Source: Flavobacteriales bacterium UBA4422 (lineage in GTDB: Bacteria > Bacteroidota > Bacteroidia > Flavobacteriales_G > Salibacteraceae). From it: a stretch of DNA of 64,000 bases. This document shows positions 10,029 to 18,723 of this stretch, in pieces. The DNA lies in NCBI GenBank assembly GCA_002389645.1, contig DGQE01000031.1, forward strand, positions 124,001-188,000, written 5' to 3'. The position numbers and the translations under genes are program-made. The notes under the pieces are model-generated. The model was given only the letters and a program-made list of their open reading frames with translations, made no database searches and had not been told where the DNA came from. Each line of letters opens with the position of its first letter. Within the stretch, counting starts at the first letter, position 1.

Positions 10029-11297
10029 CTACTTGCTTGCAAGTACTTTCGTGCTAACCTCTCCAAAACCGATTCTAACATCATTATTTTGGCAGTGGCC
10101 CTTCATGATGACAGTATCGCTATCCTGAATGAACTTTCTTTCTGTGCCGTCAGCAAGCATAGTTGGCTTAGTTCCTTGCCAACTGATTTCTAGCATTGAG
10201 CCAAAACTATCTGATGAAGGCCCGCTAATCGTTCCAGACGCCATCATATCTCCACCTTTGATATTACATCCATTAACAGTGTGATGCGCCAATTGCTGAG
10301 CCATGTTCCAATACATATGCTTGTAATTGGATTGACTTACGGTTGTTGGTTCAGAGTTTTCAGGCTTGATCATTACATCTAACTTGATGTCATAATGGTG
10401 CTTGCCTTCATATTTCAAATATGGAAGGACTTCAGGTTCTTGTTTTGGGCCTGAAGTTTTGAACGGCTCTAGCGCATCCATAGTTACCACCCATGTTGAA
10501 ATAGAAGATGCAAAGTTTTTGGCTAAAAATGGGCCCAATGGAACATATTCCCATTTCTGAATATCTCTTGCGCTCCAGTCATTCATGATTACCATTCCGA
10601 AAATGTAGTCTTCAGCTTCAGCGGTAGAAATACTCTCCCCAAGTTCTTTTCCTGGATAAGTAATAAATGCCATTTCCAGTTCAAAATCAAGTAGTTTACA
10701 TGGACCGAAAACAGGCTGAGTAGCGTCTTTGGGCATTGTTTGTCCTTTAGGACGATGAATGGCAACACCTGAGGGAATAATAGAAGAAGAACGACCGTGG
10801 TAACCCACAGGTATATGTTTCCAGTTTGGTAATAATGCATTTTCAGGGTCGCGAAACATTTTCCCTACGTTTCTTGCATGATCTTCGCTAGAGTAGAAGT
10901 CTGTGTAGTCTCCAATTCGAACTGGAAGGTGCATGTCAAGTTCATTTGTTTTGAAGAGAATTTGATTCAGTTTGGTGTCGTTCTTGAGCTCATTTGAATC
11001 GGTGCTGAGAAGGAATGAAATTCGTTCACGCAAAGCTCTTACTTTATCTTTTCCTAGACTTAAGAGATCATTTAAATAATCATTCTCGAAATGGTGGTGA
11101 GAATACTCATTGAGGTCGATGTATCCAAAATCATAAAGAGCAGATAGGTCTACAGCATATTTACCAATCGCTACACCTACTTTTTTAATTCCACCATTGC
11201 GTGATAGAACTCCAAAGGGTAAGTTTTGAATTGGAAAATCGCTGTTTTCTGGGATGTCAACCCAGCTTTGTCTTCTTGGATTATTAGATTCTAACAT
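10029..11297 (-). CDS. fahA: Fumarylacetoacetase
   Basis: This 422-residue protein, close to the family length, hydrolyses fumarylacetoacetate to fumarate and acetoacetate, the last step of tyrosine degradation. Motifs in order are an N-terminal SH3-like domain (NLPFGVLSRNGG, VAIGKYAVDLSAL), DFYSSEDHARNVGKMFR (with the catalytic His and Asp), PVGYHGRSSSIIPSG, LDFELEMAFITYPGKELG (metal-binding Glu residues), NDWSARDIQKWEYVPLGPF and KGGDMMASGTISGP. It begins 11 bp after glyA on the same strand. The two probably share a transcript, linking tyrosine catabolism with one-carbon metabolism only by position. Confidence 0.95.
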   Translation of the reverse strand: MLESNNPRRQSWVDIPENSDFPIQNLPFGVLSRNGGIKKVGVAIGKYAVDLSALYDFGYIDLNEYSHHHFENDYLNDLLSLGKDKVRALRERISFLLSTDSNELKNDTKLNQILFKTNELDMHLPVRIGDYTDFYSSEDHARNVGKMFRDPENALLPNWKHIPVGYHGRSSSIIPSGVAIHRPKGQTMPKDATQPVFGPCKLLDFELEMAFITYPGKELGESISTAEAEDYIFGMVIMNDWSARDIQKWEYVPLGPFLAKNFASSISTWVVTMDALEPFKTSGPKQEPEVLPYLKYEGKHHYDIKLDVMIKPENSEPTTVSQSNYKHMYWNMAQQLAHHTVNGCNIKGGDMMASGTISGPSSDSFGSMLEISWQGTKPTMLADGTERKFIQDSDTVIMKGHCQNNDVRIGFGEVSTKVLASK

Positions 11298-11308
11298 GTG
11301 ATTTTTGT

Positions 11309-12583
11309 TTATGACGCAAATAATGGGTACTTGCTCATTTCTGCGTTTATTTCAGATTTTACTTGTTCAATGATTGAGTCATCTCCTTTGCTCATGATTA
11401 CACGATCGATAAGGTTTACTACCCAAGGGATTTGTTTTTCCGTAATTCCCCTTGTAGTAATAGCAGCAGTTCCCACGCGAATTCCAGATGTTACAAATGG
11501 TGATTTATCATCAAATGGCACCATGTTTTTATTTACAGTGATATCAGCGGCAACAAGCGCAGCTTCGGCTTCTTTACCTGTAATATCCTTATTGCGAAGG
11601 TCAATTAGCATCATGTGATTATCTGTTCCTCCAGAAATTACTTTGTAATCTTTTTTGACTAATTCATCAGCCATTACGCTTGCATTTTTAATTACTTGCA
11701 AGCAATAAGTCATGTATTCATCAGTCAACGCTTCGCCAAATGCAACTGCTTTGGAAGCAATAACATGCTCTAACGGTCCACCTTGAGTTCCTGGAAATAC
11801 ACCACTATCTAAAATAGAGCTCATCATTCTTGTTGCTCCTTTTGGTGTTTTTAGTCCCCATGGGTTTTCGAAATCTTTGCCCATCATGATCATTCCACCT
11901 CTTGGTCCACGTAGTGTTTTATGTGTGGTGGTTGTCACAATATGACAATGCGGCATCGGATCGTTTAAAATTCCTTTGGCAATAAGTCCTGAAGGGTGAG
12001 AAATGTCGGCTAACAATAAGGCACCTACCTGATCAGCAATTTTTCTAAACCTTTCATAATCCCAATCTCTACTGTATGCTGATGCTCCGCATATGATCAT
12101 TTTAGGTTTTACTTCTTTAGCCTTAGCCTCTAATTTATCGTAATCTATTCTTCCCGTAGATTCTTCTACACCGTAAAAATTACTTTGATAGAGCTTTCCA
12201 CTGAAATTTACAGGACTTCCATGAGTTAAGTGGCCACCGTGTGATAGATCAAAACCTAAGATTGCATCTCCTTTATTTAGACACGCTAGCATCACTGCTG
12301 CATTGGCCTGTGCTCCGCTATGAGGTTGGACATTAGCATATTCAGCACCGAAAAGCGCTTTCGCACGATCAATTGCAATTTGCTCGGTTTGATCTACAAT
12401 TTCACATCCACCATAATATCTTTTTCCTGGATATCCCTCAGCATATTTATTGGTCATAACAGAGCCCATGGCTTCCATCACTTGATCGCTCACGAAGTTT
12501 TCTGAGGCGATTAATTCAATTCCATGCTCTTGTCTTTCTCTTTCTTGGTCAATCAGATCAAATACCAGCTCATCACGTTTCAT
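11309..12583 (-). CDS. glyA: Serine hydroxymethyltransferase
   Basis: This 424-residue PLP enzyme interconverts serine and glycine while loading tetrahydrofolate with a one-carbon unit. Family blocks are [77 protein letters not shown], and the PLP lysine in [15 protein letters not shown]. The C-terminal domain runs through [13 protein letters not shown]. The protein is complete and ordinary. A -7 promoter box lies about 47 bp upstream, with a small 5' UTR hairpin (arms TCCTA/TAGGA, 12610-12624) between them. fahA follows closely. Confidence 0.97.
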   Translation of the reverse strand: MKRDELVFDLIDQERERQEHGIELIASENFVSDQVMEAMGSVMTNKYAEGYPGKRYYGGCEIVDQTEQIAIDRAKALFGAEYANVQPHSGAQANAAVMLACLNKGDAILGFDLSHGGHLTHGSPVNFSGKLYQSNFYGVEESTGRIDYDKLEAKAKEVKPKMIICGASAYSRDWDYERFRKIADQVGALLLADISHPSGLIAKGILNDPMPHCHIVTTTTHKTLRGPRGGMIMMGKDFENPWGLKTPKGATRMMSSILDSGVFPGTQGGPLEHVIASKAVAFGEALTDEYMTYCLQVIKNASVMADELVKKDYKVISGGTDNHMMLIDLRNKDITGKEAEAALVAADITVNKNMVPFDDKSPFVTSGIRVGTAAITTRGITEKQIPWVVNLIDRVIMSKGDDSIIEQVKSEINAEMSKYPLFAS

Positions 12584-12629
12584 AAAATGTATTTTTATGC
12601 ATTAAACAATCCTAGTTTTTAGGACTAAA

Positions 12630-12637
12630 CAAATGTA
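12630..12637 (-). promoter_or_regulatory. Candidate -7 box for glyA
   Basis: The minus strand reads TACATTTG, matching TAnnTTTG, about 47 bp upstream of glyA. It sits within a few bases of the start of the divergent plus-strand gene, so the two transcription units share a very short control region. Confidence 0.45.
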
Positions 12638-12641
12638 GTCA

Positions 12642-13238
12642 TTGCCCGTGCAAAATAGCAGTTCTTATAGACTTCCACCTGCCATTCTTTGGATAATTAT
12701 TCTTGGGTTTTCCCTTCATTTTTTTTCCGTTTTAGGTTATCAATTTGGAAATGAAGTGCTACCGAAAAAGTTGAATGTAATTATCGATCGTTATTCGGTG
12801 CCGTGGTTTTATCAGAATTACTACATGTTTGCTCCTGATCCGACATATCATATCAACTCATTTATATATCGTGTGGAAACAGATTCTGGATGGTCTGATT
12901 GGCAAGAACCAGGTCTTGAAGAATTGAATCGGCATTGGCAGAATCGGTTTGGAAACTCTTCAGACATGTATGATATGTTTTATGGACTTTCGAATGCACT
13001 ATTTGACGGAATAATATTTGTCAATTTTATTGATAACCCGACAGATGAAAACTGGTTTTCTCTGCCTGCTCACAATGCTGCGGAACGTTACATAAAGAAA
13101 AATTCGACTTATGCCGATGCAGAGATTTTGTCGTTTCAAGTCGGAGTAAAGACTGAGCATCACTTTTTTGATAACGAGCTTCATATCCAGAAGAAAGAGG
13201 TTTTTCAGAAATATCCTATTAAAACTATTCAAAGATGA
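12642..13238 (+). CDS. Membrane-anchored protein paired with HTTM gene (DUF5819-like)
   Basis: This protein of about 198 residues has one strong N-terminal membrane helix (about 13-33, LPPAILWIIILGFSLHFFSV) followed by a soluble part. The motif FYQNYYMFAPDPTYHIN and a beta-rich segment with W-x-D-W resemble the DUF5819-type partners that sit next to HTTM proteins in other bacteria; I assign this from memory with moderate confidence. TTG 12642 gives the longest frame; GTG 12648 (MQNSSSYRL) is an equally good start and no ATG is available near the membrane helix. It overlaps the HTTM gene by 4 bp (ATGA), so the two are made together. Function is unknown. Confidence 0.74.
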   Translation: MPVQNSSSYRLPPAILWIIILGFSLHFFSVLGYQFGNEVLPKKLNVIIDRYSVPWFYQNYYMFAPDPTYHINSFIYRVETDSGWSDWQEPGLEELNRHWQNRFGNSSDMYDMFYGLSNALFDGIIFVNFIDNPTDENWFSLPAHNAAERYIKKNSTYADAEILSFQVGVKTEHHFFDNELHIQKKEVFQKYPIKTIQR

Positions 13239-14125
13239 CTTGGGTTAATAGGACTTTCAATACATGGCAAAACTCATTGACTATTGCAAGTGCGTCAGAT
13301 CTCTTCATCAAGATTGTGTATTTGGTTTTGATTTGGAGTACAGTTAAGCTACTGTTTATTGGCAACGTGGTCTGGGGAGATGATTATTTCATATTGCTCA
13401 GTGATCCGTTTACAGGGCCAGATAGATTTGCCATGCTTTTGAATATACCGGAAGTGCGCAGTTATTATTTGCTTTTTGCTCTGCCGTTCTTAGGATTGAT
13501 AGTTGCTGGTTTATTTGGCTTTCACAATGTTTTGACGAGGTCTGTCGTCTGGTTCTTGTTCATCAATCTGCATTTCGGAAATGGCTCTGTAAGCACTGGA
13601 GGTCATCACCTAATACAGCAATTACTTTTCTTCCATATTTTCTTGTTTCAAGTAAACGATAAAAAAAGTAGCTATTTATCTTCTTTGGGCCGTTTCATTC
13701 ACCATTTGGCTCATTATTCAATTTGGTTGCAGATTGCCATTCTATATTTGGTATCAGGTGTATGGAAACTAAAAGGAGATCTTTGGTTGGATGGAAGTGC
13801 CATGTTTTTAACCCTCTCATTTAAAGAATTCGGATTTCCTTGGCTAGCCAATACTATAAATGAAAACACCTTTTTTCTGCAGCTGCTTACTTGGGCAGTA
13901 TTAGCTTATCAGGTGCTTTTTATTGTTTTAGTTTGGATCAAACCAATACGAAAATGGGTGTTACTTTTTGGAGCAATATTCCATATTTCCATCATCTTTT
14001 TGATAGGGATAACCGATTTCGGATTATTTATGATCGCTAGTTATAGCATATTCATAAACAATGATTTAGCTGATGATATTCTGAGAAAATTAAACCCCAA
14101 GAGAGTTATAGGCGTTTCAGCTTAA
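13235..14125 (+). CDS. HTTM-domain multi-pass membrane protein
   Basis: This 296-residue protein has about seven to eight hydrophobic helices spread across its length. The segment LVSGVWKLKGDLWLDGSAM near residue 172, with the earlier GGHHLIQQLLFF, matches the HTTM ('horizontally transferred transmembrane') domain. That domain is related to the membrane core of vitamin K-dependent gamma-carboxylase. It lacks the extra lumenal carboxylase part, so enzymatic activity cannot be assumed. Start ATG 13235 overlaps the stop of the upstream partner. Its 3' end overlaps the opposite dapB by 9 bp. Phylogenetic spread of HTTM proteins suggests frequent transfer, but base composition here looks like the neighbours by eye. 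Confidence 0.78.
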   Translation: MTWVNRTFNTWQNSLTIASASDLFIKIVYLVLIWSTVKLLFIGNVVWGDDYFILLSDPFTGPDRFAMLLNIPEVRSYYLLFALPFLGLIVAGLFGFHNVLTRSVVWFLFINLHFGNGSVSTGGHHLIQQLLFFHIFLFQVNDKKSSYLSSLGRFIHHLAHYSIWLQIAILYLVSGVWKLKGDLWLDGSAMFLTLSFKEFGFPWLANTINENTFFLQLLTWAVLAYQVLFIVLVWIKPIRKWVLLFGAIFHISIIFLIGITDFGLFMIASYSIFINNDLADDILRKLNPKRVIGVSA

Positions 14126-14830
14126 CATGTCGTCCATTGTGAAAAACCCTTTCTGTCCTTCTAGGAACTCAGCAGCCAATATTGATCCTAATGCAAAGCC
14201 ATTACGAGATTTTGCCTCGTGCTTTATTTCGATGGTGTCAATATTACTTTCATAGGTAACAATATGGGTCCCTTTAGCTGATCCTTCTCTAAGTGCTTCT
14301 ATTGCTATTTCATCAACATCAGGATTGTCTTCAGACAATTTCCAACCCTTTAAATCGGGAATGGCTTTGTTGATTTGCTCAGCAGTTATTATTGCAGTTC
14401 CGCTGGGCTTATCTAATTTCTCGGTATGATGAATTTCTTTAATAGAAACAACATAATCTTCATGGTTATTCATGATTTCGGCTAACCGCTTGTTGACTTG
14501 CCAAAATAGATTCATTCCAATGCTAAAGTTGGATGCGTAGAAAAGAGAACCCTTGTATTTATCTTGCCATCGCTCAACTTTTTCAAGGTGGTCATGCCAG
14601 CCCGTTGTGCCCGTAACCAAGGAGAACCCATTCTCCATGCAATACTTGATATTTTCTAAAGCAGAGGCAGGGTTTGTAAATTCAATACAAACATCTGCTT
14701 CATTCAAATCACTCCATTCTTCATCCGTTGAAGAGGAGGTAAGGCGAGCAACAACTTCATGTCCTCTTTCAACTGCTATTCCTTCAATGGTTTTACCCAT
14801 CTTTCCGTAGCCAATGATTCCAATTTTCAT
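14117..14830 (-). CDS. dapB: 4-hydroxy-tetrahydrodipicolinate reductase
   Basis: This protein has 237 residues, short like other Bacteroidota forms. It reduces the dihydrodipicolinate precursor with NAD(P)H on the lysine/diaminopimelate route needed for peptidoglycan. The nucleotide-binding start is MKIGIIGYGKMGKTIEGIA. GTTGWHD and ASNFSIGMNLFW follow, and the substrate-binding block KEIHHTEKLDKPSGTA carries the catalytic His pair and Lys. It is the last gene of parA-parB-DUF5683-dapB, 34 bp after the DUF5683 gene. In many flavobacteria lepB (signal peptidase I) comes next; here the convergent HTTM gene takes that place. Confidence 0.95.
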   Translation of the reverse strand: MKIGIIGYGKMGKTIEGIAVERGHEVVARLTSSSTDEEWSDLNEADVCIEFTNPASALENIKYCMENGFSLVTGTTGWHDHLEKVERWQDKYKGSLFYASNFSIGMNLFWQVNKRLAEIMNNHEDYVVSIKEIHHTEKLDKPSGTAIITAEQINKAIPDLKGWKLSEDNPDVDEIAIEALREGSAKGTHIVTYESNIDTIEIKHEAKSRNGFALGSILAAEFLEGQKGFFTMDDMLS

Positions 14831-14864
14831 TGCTTATTAGGTTGTAATCTTGTTTTTGGTTTTG

Positions 14865-15476
14865 CTAAAATGTGAAATTTAAAGATAGGCCCTGCACAAA
14901 TTGCTGATTTCTTGTCATTTGCAAAGAAGGTTGCCAATTCATAGATAGATCTTCGCTCACATCGAAATAGAACAAATGCGCATCTACTGTAGCATCAACA
15001 ATTTGAAGGCCATATAGTAATGCAAACCCTATCATTGAGTATTCCATAAATTGCTGATTTTGATCAGCAGCGGTGCGCAATTGCGAGGTGGAAACACCTT
15101 CTAACGCGTATACAGAGGGGGCGTTTGCTTCATCTAAGTCATTCAAGTAAGCATCCTTGTATTCAAGATACCAAAACCTATTATTGAAATAGAAAAATCC
15201 TACAGTTGCGAGTCCGCCATAAACTATAGGTAACTTCCAATATTTGTGATTATATATCTGTCCAGCTCCCGGGCAAATGGCAGAAAGGATAGCCGCACGT
15301 TTCGGGCTTCGTTTGTGTGTTTTTAAAGTTGGGCTTAAACTATCGGCTTGAGTATTTAGCAAAGTATCAGGTGAAAGCTTATGCGGAGGCTTAGATTTTA
15401 TGGAATCCTGCTGAGCATTAACATTACCACCTATGAGCAGAAAGGTGAGAATTAAGTATGAAAGAGCCTTAGCCAT
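14865..15476 (-). CDS. DUF5683-domain envelope protein
   Basis: This 203-residue protein has a signal peptide (MAKALSYLILTFLLIGGNVNA, cleavage near NAQ). A Ser/Pro/Leu-rich linker of about 45 residues then leads to a domain starting SPKRAAILSAICPGAGQIYNHKYWK, the hallmark of DUF5683. Two to three hydrophobic segments follow (VYGGLATVGFFYFNNRF; YSMIGFALLYGLQIVDA) and the end is beta-rich (LQMTRNQQFVQGLSLNFTF). The family is typical of Bacteroidota and sits between parB and dapB, as here (42 bp after parB). Its biochemical role is not known; an envelope location is inferred from the signal and hydrophobic segments. Confidence 0.86.
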   Translation of the reverse strand: MAKALSYLILTFLLIGGNVNAQQDSIKSKPPHKLSPDTLLNTQADSLSPTLKTHKRSPKRAAILSAICPGAGQIYNHKYWKLPIVYGGLATVGFFYFNNRFWYLEYKDAYLNDLDEANAPSVYALEGVSTSQLRTAADQNQQFMEYSMIGFALLYGLQIVDATVDAHLFYFDVSEDLSMNWQPSLQMTRNQQFVQGLSLNFTF

Positions 15477-15518
15477 TTACCGGTGCAAAATAACGGCAAT
15501 AAAACAGCATTTATCTTA

Positions 15519-16427
15519 TTAATAAGAATAATTCTGATTTGGAGCTTGTAAGAGCTGAATGATTCTATTTAAGTCATGTTCATTAACGAAGTCAATCACG
15601 ATCTTACCGTTTCCATTTGGTAGAAACTTCATGTCAACTTTGGCATTTAATGTCTGACTTATACCATACTTGGCATCGCGGTAGTAATCTTTTTTCTGTT
15701 CAGCTTCAGTGCTGTTCGCTTTTGGTTTTTTAGCCTTTCGAGCTAAATTCTCCACGTCTCTAACAGACAAAACTTCGTTGATGATACGTTCAAAAATATC
15801 AAGCTGTTCAGCAGGATCTTCAACACTAATAAGAGCTCTAGCATGTCCCATAGTGATGGTTCCCTTTGAAAGTGCCATTTGAATTTCGGCAGGCAGCTTC
15901 AATAAACGAAGGAAGTTAGTAATGTTTGATCGGCTCTTACTTATCTTATCGCTTAACCCTTCATGAGTTAAGTCACACTCATCAATCAGTCTTTTGTAGC
16001 TGATGGCTACTTCAATAGGGTTGAGGTCTTCGCGTTGGATGTTTTCTACCAAAGCAAGTTCTAGCATTGCTTGATCGTTGGCAACTCTTATGTACGCTGG
16101 TATCGATTCAAGACCTGCTAATTGGGAAGCTCTGAATCTTCTCTCTCCGCTGATGAGTTGATAAGAGTCATTGCCCATTTTACGCACTGTGACAGGTTGG
16201 ATAACACCATGCTGCCTTATGCTTTCCGCAAGCTCTTCTAAAGCATTGCTCTCAAACCGCGAACGAGGCTGAAATGGATTGGCCTCAATCTGAAGCACGC
16301 TTATTTCTGCTATACTTCCTAGAGTTGCTTCGGAAGATCGACCTGCAGAGTGAGTAATATCTGTTTCTGCATTTTCAAGAAGAGCACTTAAACCGCGCCC
16401 CAAAGCATTTTTTTTAGGATTCGCCAT
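15519..16427 (-). CDS. parB: Chromosome-partitioning protein ParB
   Basis: This 302-residue protein is the CTP-dependent DNA clamp that loads at parS and works with ParA to segregate the chromosome origin. It starts KKNALGRGLSALLENAE, the usual ParA-stimulating N-terminus. The CTPase/ParB-N domain follows with EISVLQIEANPFQPR, GVIQPVTVRK, LISGERRFRASQLAG and LVENIQREDLNPIE. The helix-turn-helix that reads parS (LTHEGLSDKISKSRSNITNFLRLL, in part) is at about 150-190. A C-terminal dimerisation domain ends the protein. It overlaps parA by 14 bp, so expression is coupled. No parS site was recognised in this window. Confidence 0.96.
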   Translation of the reverse strand: MANPKKNALGRGLSALLENAETDITHSAGRSSEATLGSIAEISVLQIEANPFQPRSRFESNALEELAESIRQHGVIQPVTVRKMGNDSYQLISGERRFRASQLAGLESIPAYIRVANDQAMLELALVENIQREDLNPIEVAISYKRLIDECDLTHEGLSDKISKSRSNITNFLRLLKLPAEIQMALSKGTITMGHARALISVEDPAEQLDIFERIINEVLSVRDVENLARKAKKPKANSTEAEQKKDYYRDAKYGISQTLNAKVDMKFLPNGNGKIVIDFVNEHDLNRIIQLLQAPNQNYSY

Positions 16428-17232
16428 CGTACTCCTTTACTATTTTGTCTTTTTCACTAATGCGTGTCATGTCATTCTTTTGCAAAATCTCTCGTGCAAG
16501 ATTTAAATAGTTGACAGAACCGCTAGAAGATACATCATGACTGATAATTGTTTCACCATGTGAAGGCGCTTCGCCCAATCTTGTATTTCTGTGGATTATT
16601 GTGTCAAATACCAATTGCTGGAAATGCATTTTGACTTCCTCTACAACTTGATTCGCTAGTCTCAGTCTTTGATCGTACATGGTTAAAAGCAATCCTTCTA
16701 TGCTCAGGTCTTGATTCAACCTTGACTGCACAATTTTAATTGTATTGAGCAGTTTACCCAATCCTTCCAGAGCAAAATACTCGCATTGAACGGGAACGAT
16801 AACACTATCGGCAGCAGATAATGCGTTCACAGTGATCAAACCTAACGAAGGGGAGCAATCGATAATGATGAAGTCATAATCATCACGCACTTTGCTCAAC
16901 GCCATGCGCATCATTCTTTCGCGATTAGGAAGGTTGATCATCTCAATTTCAGCTCCTACCAAATCAATATGAGCAGGAAGGATATCGAGGTTCGGACTCT
17001 TCGTACTTAAGATTATATCTTTTGGCTCAACCTGGTTGATGATGCATTCGTAAATGCTCGTGCGCACATTTCTAGGATCGAAACCAACACCTGAAGTTGC
17101 GTTTGCCTGTGGATCAGCGTCAACAATCAGCGTTTTTTTCTCTAAAACACCAAGAGCAGCAGCCAAGTTGATACTTGTAGTTGTTTTGCCAACACCACCT
17201 TTTTGGTTTGCTATAGCGATTATTTTTCCCAT
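16414..17232 (-). CDS. parA: Chromosome-partitioning ATPase ParA (Soj type)
   Basis: This 272-residue protein is a deviant-Walker ATPase that binds DNA non-specifically and moves ParB complexes. It has IIAIANQKGGVGKTTTSINL (P-loop with the signature second Lys), TLIVDADPQANATSG, DFIIIDCSPSLGLITVNAL, and the C-terminal DTIIHRNTRLGEAPSHGE block. It is short at the N-terminus, as expected for chromosomal Soj rather than plasmid ParA. It is first in the parA-parB-DUF5683-dapB series. The 237 bp upstream is divergent to a flavin reductase gene; I found no clear TAnnTTTG box there. Confidence 0.96.
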   Translation of the reverse strand: MGKIIAIANQKGGVGKTTTSINLAAALGVLEKKTLIVDADPQANATSGVGFDPRNVRTSIYECIINQVEPKDIILSTKSPNLDILPAHIDLVGAEIEMINLPNRERMMRMALSKVRDDYDFIIIDCSPSLGLITVNALSAADSVIVPVQCEYFALEGLGKLLNTIKIVQSRLNQDLSIEGLLLTMYDQRLRLANQVVEEVKMHFQQLVFDTIIHRNTRLGEAPSHGETIISHDVSSSGSVNYLNLAREILQKNDMTRISEKDKIVKEYDGES

Positions 17233-17469
17233 GTTAATTCTGTATTCAATGAATATTTCTGTGTGCGTAAAAGCTCATTTTGCACATATTTAAAACAGCA
17301 TTTAAATTCAAAAATGAAAGCTATTGCGATAAAAAAGCAACAGCGCTGTGGTTAATGACTAATGAACACTTTCTTTGCGAGTGTCAAAAGTCTTAATAAA
17401 TCTAATTAGAAAGGTATGATGGGTGTAGAGTTTATCCTGCTTTTTTGAACAAAAATCTGTGAACTAGAA

Positions 17470-17994
17470 GTGATAACTATTATTAGTGGAACAAATCGTC
17501 CTGAGAACGTTAGTCTCAGGGTCTCAGCAGCAATAGCTGAATTGTTAACAAGCATGGAAATCGATGCGCAAGTTCTGGACCTGCAGAAATTACCTAAAGA
17601 CTTCGTTTTTAGAAATGATGTGTTCGGAAATCCTGATCCAGGTTTTTCAGCGATTGTTGATCAATTTATTTCAACGGCTGATCGTTTTGTGTTTGTAGTG
17701 CCTGAGTATAATGGAAGTTTTCCTGGAGTATGCAAAGCGTTTATTGATGCTATTTGGCCCGAACAGTTTAAAGGGAAGAAAGCAGCCTTAGTAGGGTTGT
17801 CATCAGGCAGAGCTGGTAATTTAAGAGGACTTGATCATTTGACAGGGATTCTGCACTATTTGGATATCCCAGTTATGCCAAAGCGTGTGAATATCATTCA
17901 TGTAGAAAGTCAAATGAATGATGAAGGAAGGCTTGAGGATGAAAAAACTATTCAACAATTGTCTCAGCTAATGCTGAATTTTAGAGCATTTTAA
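17470..17994 (+). CDS. NADPH-dependent FMN reductase-family flavoprotein
   Basis: This 174-residue protein has a flavodoxin-like fold. The N-terminal ITIISGTNRPENVSLRVS loop holds the FMN phosphate, and VFVVPEYNGSFPGVCKAFIDA is the family PEYNGS signature. GKKAALVGLSSGRAGNLRG contributes the third flavin loop. Members reduce FMN, quinones, azo dyes or chromate with NAD(P)H in the cytosol; the native substrate is not predictable. Start is GTG 17470, directly giving the beta-1 strand; there is no upstream ATG in frame. It stands alone between the parA divergent region and a hairpin terminator. Confidence 0.88.
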   Translation: MITIISGTNRPENVSLRVSAAIAELLTSMEIDAQVLDLQKLPKDFVFRNDVFGNPDPGFSAIVDQFISTADRFVFVVPEYNGSFPGVCKAFIDAIWPEQFKGKKAALVGLSSGRAGNLRGLDHLTGILHYLDIPVMPKRVNIIHVESQMNDEGRLEDEKTIQQLSQLMLNFRAF

Positions 17995-18004
17995 AACAAA
18001 AAAA

Positions 18005-18030
18005 GCCATCACTTAGGATGGCCTTTTTTT
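18005..18030. terminator. Rho-independent terminator after flavin reductase gene
   Basis: GCCATC (18005-18010), six-base loop, GATGGC (18017-18022), then one C and a run of eight T. It is preceded by an A run, so it can also serve the convergent lolA-like gene, whose stop lies at its edge. Confidence 0.75.
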
Positions 18031-18713
18031 TAATCTCTTAGATCAATTATATCGTCTGCTAGCGATTCGTCAAACTCGAAATCATCATCGGTAAGATTGA
18101 TGTTAGCCTTGAAATTTTTAAGTCGATAGGTATAGACATTCCCATCTTTATTTAAGACAACCATACTGATTAGCTCAAGATTAGGTTTGTCGACATTCAC
18201 AATTACAGTGTGGTATGGTTTACTTTTTGGATCCATTGGAAACATCTTGATCACATCTGCTTGCTTTCCATCTATTGTCTCTTTCCCAACGTATGTGTAC
18301 TTAAAACCGTTTTTGTACATATGAAATGCATTAGCTGGGTTCATCATGTTGCCGTCTTGATCGTCTTCTTCCGGAAGATCTGAAATCTGCACCTCTTTAA
18401 CATCTTTGATGTAGGTCCAAACAGTTTCGCCATTGCACATAATTTGTTGTCCAGCTACGTTCAATTTGTACTTTTTCTGTCCCTTCATGCTCACTGAGCC
18501 TGATTGAGTTTCGTTTATTCCGTCTGTTTTGTTTACTAGGGTATATTCAAAGTCAGAACTGAATGATTTATACTCTTTTGCCTTGTTGCTCAATGCGTCT
18601 AAGATTTCTTGAGCCTTTGGATCTTTCGGATTAAGATCTTCTTCAGACCGCTGCGCGATCATAGTTCCTGTAATCAGAATTACAGCGATAAATAATGCAC
18701 TAATTTGTTTCAT
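18030..18713 (-). CDS. lolA: LolA-like outer-membrane lipoprotein carrier
   Basis: This 227-residue protein has a signal peptide (MKQISALFIAVILITGTMIAQ). The mature protein starts with helix AQEILDALSNKAKEYKSFSSDFEYTL and continues through the open half-barrel strands typical of LolA/LolB (SGSVSMKGQKKYKLNVAGQQIMCNGETVWTYI region). It would carry lipoproteins across the periplasm to the outer membrane. It starts 10 bp after ftsK on the same strand, an arrangement shared with other Bacteroidota. The family is divergent and some members may carry other lipids, so the exact cargo is inferred. Confidence 0.86.
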   Translation of the reverse strand: MKQISALFIAVILITGTMIAQRSEEDLNPKDPKAQEILDALSNKAKEYKSFSSDFEYTLVNKTDGINETQSGSVSMKGQKKYKLNVAGQQIMCNGETVWTYIKDVKEVQISDLPEEDDQDGNMMNPANAFHMYKNGFKYTYVGKETIDGKQADVIKMFPMDPKSKPYHTVIVNVDKPNLELISMVVLNKDGNVYTYRLKNFKANINLTDDDFEFDESLADDIIDLRD

Positions 18714-18723
18714 GTTTTTCTAG

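Noticed and set aside
16545..16570. parS-like inverted repeat TTCAC-CAT-GTGAA inside parA
   Set aside because: The spacing and flanks do not match the 16-bp parS palindrome, and the bases encode the conserved parA block GEAPSHGE, which explains them.
17233..17469. Possible small RNA or regulatory element in the parA divergent region
   Set aside because: Nothing recognisable: no clear promoter box, hairpin with T run, or small coding frame.
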